Shown here: one piece after another, positions 55,891 through 64,000 of the stretch | Numbering within the stretch: position 1 is the stretch's first letter | How the letters are laid out: each line of letters begins with the position of its first letter | NCBI GenBank assembly: GCA_051294375.1 | Contig: CM119265.1 | Span: forward strand, 1,852,280 to 1,916,279 | DNA: 64,000 nucleotides | Direction: 5' to 3' | From: Paraspadella gotoi | Taxonomy: Eukaryota > Chaetognatha | Notes under the pieces: generated by a model | Databases searched by the model: none | What the model was told of the DNA's origin: nothing | The model's input: only the letters and a program-made list of their open reading frames with translations | Position numbers and translations under genes: made by a program

Positions 55891-57229
55891 AGGGTAGAGT
55901 GCGGGGTATTTCGGAACAGGGCTAATTAGGAACACTGACAAATAAAATGAAATAAAAAATTATGCAAGGGATTCGAATAATTATTTTGGTGCATTAAATA
56001 TTTCACCAACTTTTCTTTACATATTTAAAGTTACAGAATTCCACTGCTGTAGCAGCAGCTGAAGCAGAAATTTCAAAGATGCTAGTCAAATTTTGTCTTT
56101 GAATGGTCGTTTTCATATTCTTGTGACGGTATATTCACATTCTCATATTTGACGTAATATGAGTCAGTATGACTATTGAATATTTATGTATGATAGACTA
56201 CTAATTTTTAGTTATTGTATATATAAGGAAGGAACTTTGATACCATTAGGACCATTTTGCTCTCTTACATATAGAGTATTATACTATTATTACTACAGTA
56301 AAAATATATTTTTAGCAATAAAAAATATAAGGGAGTGGTCTTTTCATACAATTGAAACATTCTTTGAAACATTATACCACTTCATTTATTGGGAAGCCAG
56401 GTACTCTGGGAGTGAATAAACGAGACTGTGTGATAGTCTTGATGGAAAGCTTGCAAAGACCTGCTATGTCATTATCTTGTAGGAGTGATGGAGGCCTTAA
56501 AGTTAAACCACCGAAGCCTGTCTAAAGTCAGCGCCAAGATAGCTTATTTATTAAATGAATGGATAATTTTTATATTGGTTGTACCAATTTCATGCAAAAG
56601 TTTGGAATGGAATTTAGTATGAGATAAAATTTATTATTATGAATAAAAACATTTGGAAGAGGAAATAAAAAATAATTAAAATTTAAAAAAGATAAATAAA
56701 AAGAAAAATAAAAACATTGGAAATATAAAGAAGGGGCAAAAAGCAATATTATTTAGAAAAGAAGATGGGAACCAAATACAGTAATTATAGGAAATAAAAA
56801 ACTTTGTCAAAAATACTATAAATAAAAAAACATATACAAATTTTGTATCTATTTTGATAGTGAAAACATAATATTAAAAATCATTTTACCACTTAAGATT
56901 ATAAGATTTAAAATTTTTTATACATAAAACATTTATGAAAGGCTACATTCACTTAATAATAGTCTTAGTTATTTTCTGCAATATTATAAAAAATAATATA
57001 TAAAATATTAAGAATTCCGAATTACCCCAGGGTGAGGTAAAACGGAACACTTTTCAATTAAAAAAATGAGGCCCCTGGCCTGGGGTCCGCAAGACGAAAA
57101 CGACAGCATCAACCTGTAGCGGGGACACTTTCTTAGATATATCACCAGAAAAGTTTTTTTTTCAAAATATATTTACTGGGCAAAAAATTTGATTACTTCC
57201 AAGTGTTTCGAATTACCCCGCACTTCCCT
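55891..57229. mobile_element. TIR DNA element(s), probably two abutting non-autonomous copies
   Basis: The outer ends are inverted: agggtagagtgcggggta at 55891 and, reversed, tagggaagtgcggggtaatt at 57230. At 57014-57050 two inner ends meet: ttccgaattacccc (a right end) directly next to agggtgaggtaaaacggaac (a left end). The simplest reading is one element at about 55891-57028 and a short one at about 57029-57229. No transposase is visible. A family B repeat is nested at 56345-56595. Confidence 0.7.
56345..56595 (+). repeat. Family B repeat nested in the TIR element
   Basis: Nearly full-length copy, about 90 percent identical by eye to 6590-6820 and with the same 3' end, ggttgtaccaatttcat. 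It is the only copy in the window outside a gene. Confidence 0.8.
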
Positions 57230-57289
57230 AAATTTTTTCTAGTTTTGAAAAGTTTTGTTGGACGAAATTCACTTTAAGACTACAAAAAA

Positions 57290-58297
57290 CTAAGACTTCT
57301 TATCGTGATTAAGATACGTGTTATTATTTTCCCTGGATCGGCCCGAACTCTGCTTCAACGCCGAGTCGTCAGTAAGACCGTTCGCTCTCGCCTCTTTGCT
57401 CGCAGCCTCCGACGCCTCAGCCGCGTCGGCCGCCACAACCGCCGTCCTTTTGCCGTTGATCAACTTCACGGCTCCCTTGACCATCTTGAGGAACCAGTAA
57501 AGTTGGAGCAGAAACAGCGCGGAACAACTGACGTTGCAGTGCCACGGGATGGCGAGCGGGACTCGCCAGACTGGCATCGCGACGCCAGAGATGTTGTGGC
57601 GCGAATAGGACCAATAGATGTAGGGAAAGATGAGGATGCGGCAGACAGCGAAGACTCCCATCATCAGCAGCCCGTTGACAACGTACAGCCGAGTCCGCGA
57701 CAGCTGCAGCTGATGCAGCGCCGCCCTAAGCGACACGAATGGCGTCGACGCTTCCAACAAATAGAAGCAGCCGACGAGATAGTCCCCACGATCGCGGCGC
57801 CACGGAGCCAAGATGGCGGGGAAGATGAGCAAAGGGATGAAGAGGTGATGGGCGACGATGAGGACGTCGTGTCGAAGGTAAAGGAGCCAACTCGGGCGTC
57901 GCGATTCCTTTTCGCTCATTTCAGAGAAGGCGGCGTACATCGCGAGGATGTCGTAGAGGAAGTAAGGAGCGGAGAAGCGGACATAGGCCGTCGTCGCCCA
58001 ATGGCTCGAGTAGATGACGTGGCTGCAAGAGTTGAGGAGAGAGAGGGCGGTCGCCGTCGCGACGACGGCTTGGACGGCGGACACGACGCGGACGGCGAGT
58101 GAAGTCCGAAACCGACTCACCAAAGAGTCGGGCGAGGAGACGCGGCCGAGGATCCAGCGCGTCGTCAGGAAGAGAGAAGGGAAGAAGACGACGCCAGCGA
58201 GGAACTGGAGAATCGGAGAGTGGGGACCGACGAAGAAGGGAGCGAGGGGTGAGTCGGGTTCGATGGGGGGAAGTTGGTGAGGAGCGCGTGAAGTCAT
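57290..58297 (-). CDS. TLCD3: TLC-domain protein of the TLCD3/FAM57 group
   Basis: Intronless, 335 residues, with about seven membrane helices. The TLC domain spans about residues 85-285. YFLYDILAMY, LRHDVLIVAHHL (the His pair typical of TLC/Lag1 proteins), GDYLVGCFYLLEASTPFVSLR, VNGLLMMGVF, RILIFPYIYW and LAIPWHCNVSC follow the FAM57/TLCD3 order. Vertebrate TLCD3B acts in the ER on ceramide/lipid metabolism and TLCD3A is related; catalytic activity of this group is debated. The C-terminus (about 285-335) is hydrophilic. The gene starts 589 bp past the KIFAP3 stop, same strand. Confidence 0.9.
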   Translation of the reverse strand: MTSRAPHQLPPIEPDSPLAPFFVGPHSPILQFLAGVVFFPSLFLTTRWILGRVSSPDSLVSRFRTSLAVRVVSAVQAVVATATALSLLNSCSHVIYSSHWATTAYVRFSAPYFLYDILAMYAAFSEMSEKESRRPSWLLYLRHDVLIVAHHLFIPLLIFPAILAPWRRDRGDYLVGCFYLLEASTPFVSLRAALHQLQLSRTRLYVVNGLLMMGVFAVCRILIFPYIYWSYSRHNISGVAMPVWRVPLAIPWHCNVSCSALFLLQLYWFLKMVKGAVKLINGKRTAVVAADAAEASEAASKEARANGLTDDSALKQSSGRSRENNNTYLNHDKKS

Positions 58298-58707
58298 TTT
58301 AGAGACAATAATTTATATTTGGACGAATAAAAAGTCGATGCAATTGAGGCCAAATAAATAAATCTAGGGGACGAAAAGAAAATGGTGAGGGAGCGAAAAT
58401 AATTCGGGAAATGTGACAGCGCTCTCTCTCTCTCTCTTTTGTGATAACATTATCGGCGATGACAAGCTTGACTGTTTTTCAACTAGGGGGGTGGTAAAGT
58501 ACGAGAGAGAGAGAAAAGGAAAAATGTGTTGTCTTTGGCTGGAAAAAAATTGTGTTTTACTTTTCTTTTAAAGCGCGACTAGAAAGTTGCAAGTGTTCAA
58601 AAGCGAAAGTTGAGACAAGTATAAATACGAACTAAGGCAATTACATTTTAAGGCTTTCAACTTTCTGTGAGATCATCTTTTTAAAAAAAAAACGAGGTAA
58701 AAGTTTT

Positions 58708-58830
58708 CATTCACCGACTGGGAATTTCGTTTCTTATGAGTAACAATGTATAATGTATGTTACCTAACTACCCAAACCTTAACCAAAACCCACTAACCCT
58801 AAAAACCCCCAAAACCCCAGTCGGCGAATG
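58708..58830. repeat. Small inverted-end element with telomere-like core
   Basis: cattcaccgactggg (58708-58722) and cccagtcggcgaatg (58816-58830) are inverted with one mismatch. Between them is a C/A-rich stretch, ctaaccctaaaaacccccaa, resembling degenerate telomere repeats. It lies between KIFAP3 and TLCD3. It may be a tiny MITE; no target duplication is clear. Confidence 0.5.
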
Positions 58831-58885
58831 TGTGCAATGGAGTTCAAAAAAATGATTCCAAGTGCGACGAAGTCCGAATCAGGTT

Positions 58886-62097
<3,212 letters not shown>

Positions 62098-63476
62098 CTA
62101 CTCTTCTCTCCTCCACTCCCCTTCTCTCCCCCCTTCTACACTCCCTCCACTCTCCTCCGCCACCGCCGCCACCCTGATCACGTTCTTGCCCAGCGTCGTT
62201 CCCTGCCGCAGCCTCTCAAAGGCCAGGTCGGCGGCGTCGAGCGGGAAGACGGCGTCGACGACCGGGTTCACTCTCCCTTCCTCCACCAAGTCTTTGACCA
62301 GCTCCAGTACGGCGCCGTAGGGTTTCCCCCGGAGCATCCAGCGATAGTGGCGGTCGAAGAGGAGCCGCTGCTCCAGTCGGGTGCGAAGGAACTGGATAGT
62401 TTTAAAATAATTAATTCATTAATAAATTAATTAATAAATAATCAATTATTTAATTATAATCTAATAATCTATTTAGGAAACATGAACATAAATGTCAAAT
62501 ACTTGAAGAATCACTGAAACTGTCAACGTCTCCTATTTGTAACTTGTTTAATAAAACATTGGTCTATACTCTAATTAATTTTAATTGATTATCATTATCA
62601 TTACATGAAAATCATTTCAAGTTATTACCAGAATTCTAACCTGCCACTCCTGAATAACTAAATCTGATTTTATATTGATGGATAAGTTAATTCCTTACAA
62701 TTATTAAAAATATCAGGTAACGACACGTCCTCTTCCCTCCACCCCAATTCCTCACCTTGTACCCTGCCAACAAGCTCCCGCCAAGCAGCCCGTATCGTCC
62801 GGTGAGTCCGACAATTGGCGGCAAGAGCGTGACCACGTGACCGCCTTCCTTACATAGATATAGGCAAGAGTCGCAGGCCCAAGGACCGAGGCTGTTGACG
62901 ACGAGATCGAACTTGGGCTTATGCATGAGGACGTCCTCGAAGTGGTCGCCCGAGACGTCGACGACTTCATCGGCGCCGAGTTCGCGGACGAAGGCGACGC
63001 CGCTCGGGCCGCATGTCGCCGTCACGTGACCGCCCCAAGCCTTGACGAGTTGGACGGCGACGGCGCCGAGTCCGCCCGAGGCCGCGTGTACGAGGACGCG
63101 CTTGGCGACGCAGTCCAGCGGATCGAGGCCGCCCTTCTCAACCAGCGCCGCCCAAGCCTCCGTGGCGGCGTGTGGGAGGGAAGCCGCTTCGTCGAAGGTG
63201 AGGTTGCGAGGCTTTCGGGCCAACTGAGAGAAGGGTGGGAAAAAGAGAGGGAGTTAAAAAGGTAAGTTCATACGAGCTACGCCCACCAAGTCCTAACCTG
63301 CCACTCCTTGACGACGACAAGCTCAGCCAGCGCCCCCTGCTCAAAGTGTTCGGCGGCGGCGAAGACTTCGTCTCCCGGTTTGAAAAGCGTCACCGTCGCA
63401 CCGACGGCCTCCACCGTCCCTGCGATGTCGCGGCCGAGAACGAGGGGAAACTCTCGACCCTCGCCAACAGGGAGAC
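62098..63476 (-). CDS. RTN4IP1: RTN4IP1, mitochondrial quinone oxidoreductase-like protein (5' part outside window)
   Basis: Three exons are visible: 63476-63298, 63223-62756 and 62391-62098, 312 residues of the C-terminal part; earlier exons, including the targeting peptide, lie beyond the right edge or between 63477 and 64000 unseen. It is a zinc-less medium-chain dehydrogenase. EFPLVLGRDIAG and FKPGDEV belong to the GroES-like domain; AASLPHAATEAWAAL, HAASGGLGAVAVQL (NADPH loop), then HYRWML and VVDAVFPLDAADLAFERL(R)QG complete the fold. Human RTN4IP1 (OPA10) is a mitochondrial NADPH oxidoreductase needed for coenzyme Q synthesis. All visible phases agree. The last 20 residues are Gly/Glu-rich and may not be conserved. 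Confidence 0.93.
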
Positions 63477-63537
63477 CTGAAGGGAGATCAAGTTATTTGT
63501 AAATTAAAATACATAAATTTATTTCTAATTTATTAGT

Positions 63538-63793
63538 TATGGCAACAGTCGGGTTGCCTCAGATGCCCATTGGGATGGGGCATCTCACTGTTGGCTTTGG
63601 TGGCTTCCGACCCCCAGTGACGCCTCCAGTCACTGGCGCGGTTACCCTAGGACGGTCTCGCTTTGCCAACGCAGAGGGAAGTCGTTAGGACAGTTGATGG
63701 AACAGTACGCCTGGGATGGTGCGTTCCCCCTCTGAGCCAATGGATTTGGCTGAACGATGGTGGATGTGAGGCGGTGTGAATATACCGCCACAT
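63538..63793 (-). repeat. SINE-like element, second family (full copy)
   Basis: Best-preserved copy of the family also at 8253 and 8629. Minus-strand features: the palindromic start GGCGGTATATTCACACCGCC, an A-box-like TGGCTCAGAGG, and a tail with a gcccattgggatggggc hairpin ending GTTGCCATAAC. It lies in an RTN4IP1 intron upstream of the 63476 exon. Confidence 0.85.
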
Positions 63794-64000
63794 AGTATTA
63801 TTTATATATTTTTCATAGACTAATAGGTAACGAATTGACCAGCTATTAAACAACGCCAGGAAAGATTAAAGTTGTAAAGTCCTATTTCATATTTTTTAAA
63901 TTGTTTTGCGACGTAACACGGGCATTGTACATTTGTACAATGTTCATTGTACAAGCAACAAGACCTGGAAAATTGATAATTTAATCGCAAATCATACGCA

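Overview
The window is nuclear DNA of an invertebrate animal. Genes have canonical GT-AG introns, mostly 60-700 bp, and encode animal-type proteins: a synaptonemal complex SYCP2, kinesin-associated KIFAP3, RFWD3, UBE2T, UBE2S, THADA, the PRP16 helicase DHX38, and the mitochondrial factors SURF1, COA8 and RTN4IP1. SYCP2 is known to be missing from the fly and nematode models, which argues against those lineages. I cannot name the species. Spacers are AT-rich and short, exons are GC-richer, and a 10-N assembly gap lies at 39856-39865.

All 17 genes lie on the minus strand. In transcription order they are: RTN4IP1 (5' part outside the window), KIFAP3, a TLCD3/FAM57 protein, SYCP2, THADA, C2H2 zinc-finger gene B, RFWD3, a short-chain dehydrogenase, an SLC5-family sodium/solute transporter, UBE2S, DHX38, COA8, C2H2 zinc-finger gene A, SURF1, TTC14, UBE2T, and the first exon of a gene with an RG-rich, PIWI-like start that leaves the window on the left. 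I found no supported plus-strand gene. I rebuilt exon chains by matching splice phases. They close cleanly for TTC14 (7 exons), DHX38 (5), zinc-finger gene A (5), zinc-finger gene B (10), RFWD3 (5), SYCP2 (4), UBE2S (3), UBE2T (2) and COA8 (2). SURF1 and the SLC5 gene each miss by one base. THADA, KIFAP3, TLCD3 and the dehydrogenase are uninterrupted.

Repeats sit mainly in introns. They include a tRNA-derived SINE (A and B boxes visible) and a second SINE-like family sharing its tail; a roughly 240-bp family ending in ggttgtaccaatttcat; a third intronic family around an atctcatttgcatattg core; and a fourth family with two copies. Spacers also hold several inverted-repeat DNA elements, including a 731-bp MITE with a TA target duplication at the 5' end of THADA, two fold-back elements at 10.8-11.9 kb, and a terminal-inverted-repeat element at 55.9-57.2 kb with a nested repeat.

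No single new pathway is evident. The genes are housekeeping or germline genes: splicing, Fanconi/ubiquitin, cytochrome oxidase assembly, cilia/kinesin and meiosis. The points most worth a second look are the complete strand bias; a GC-rich structured locus with a splice-donor-like GTAAG upstream of SYCP2; the intronic repeat families; the 783-bp in-frame duplication in SYCP2; the paralogous zinc-finger pair; and a triplicated 3' splice site in the transporter gene.
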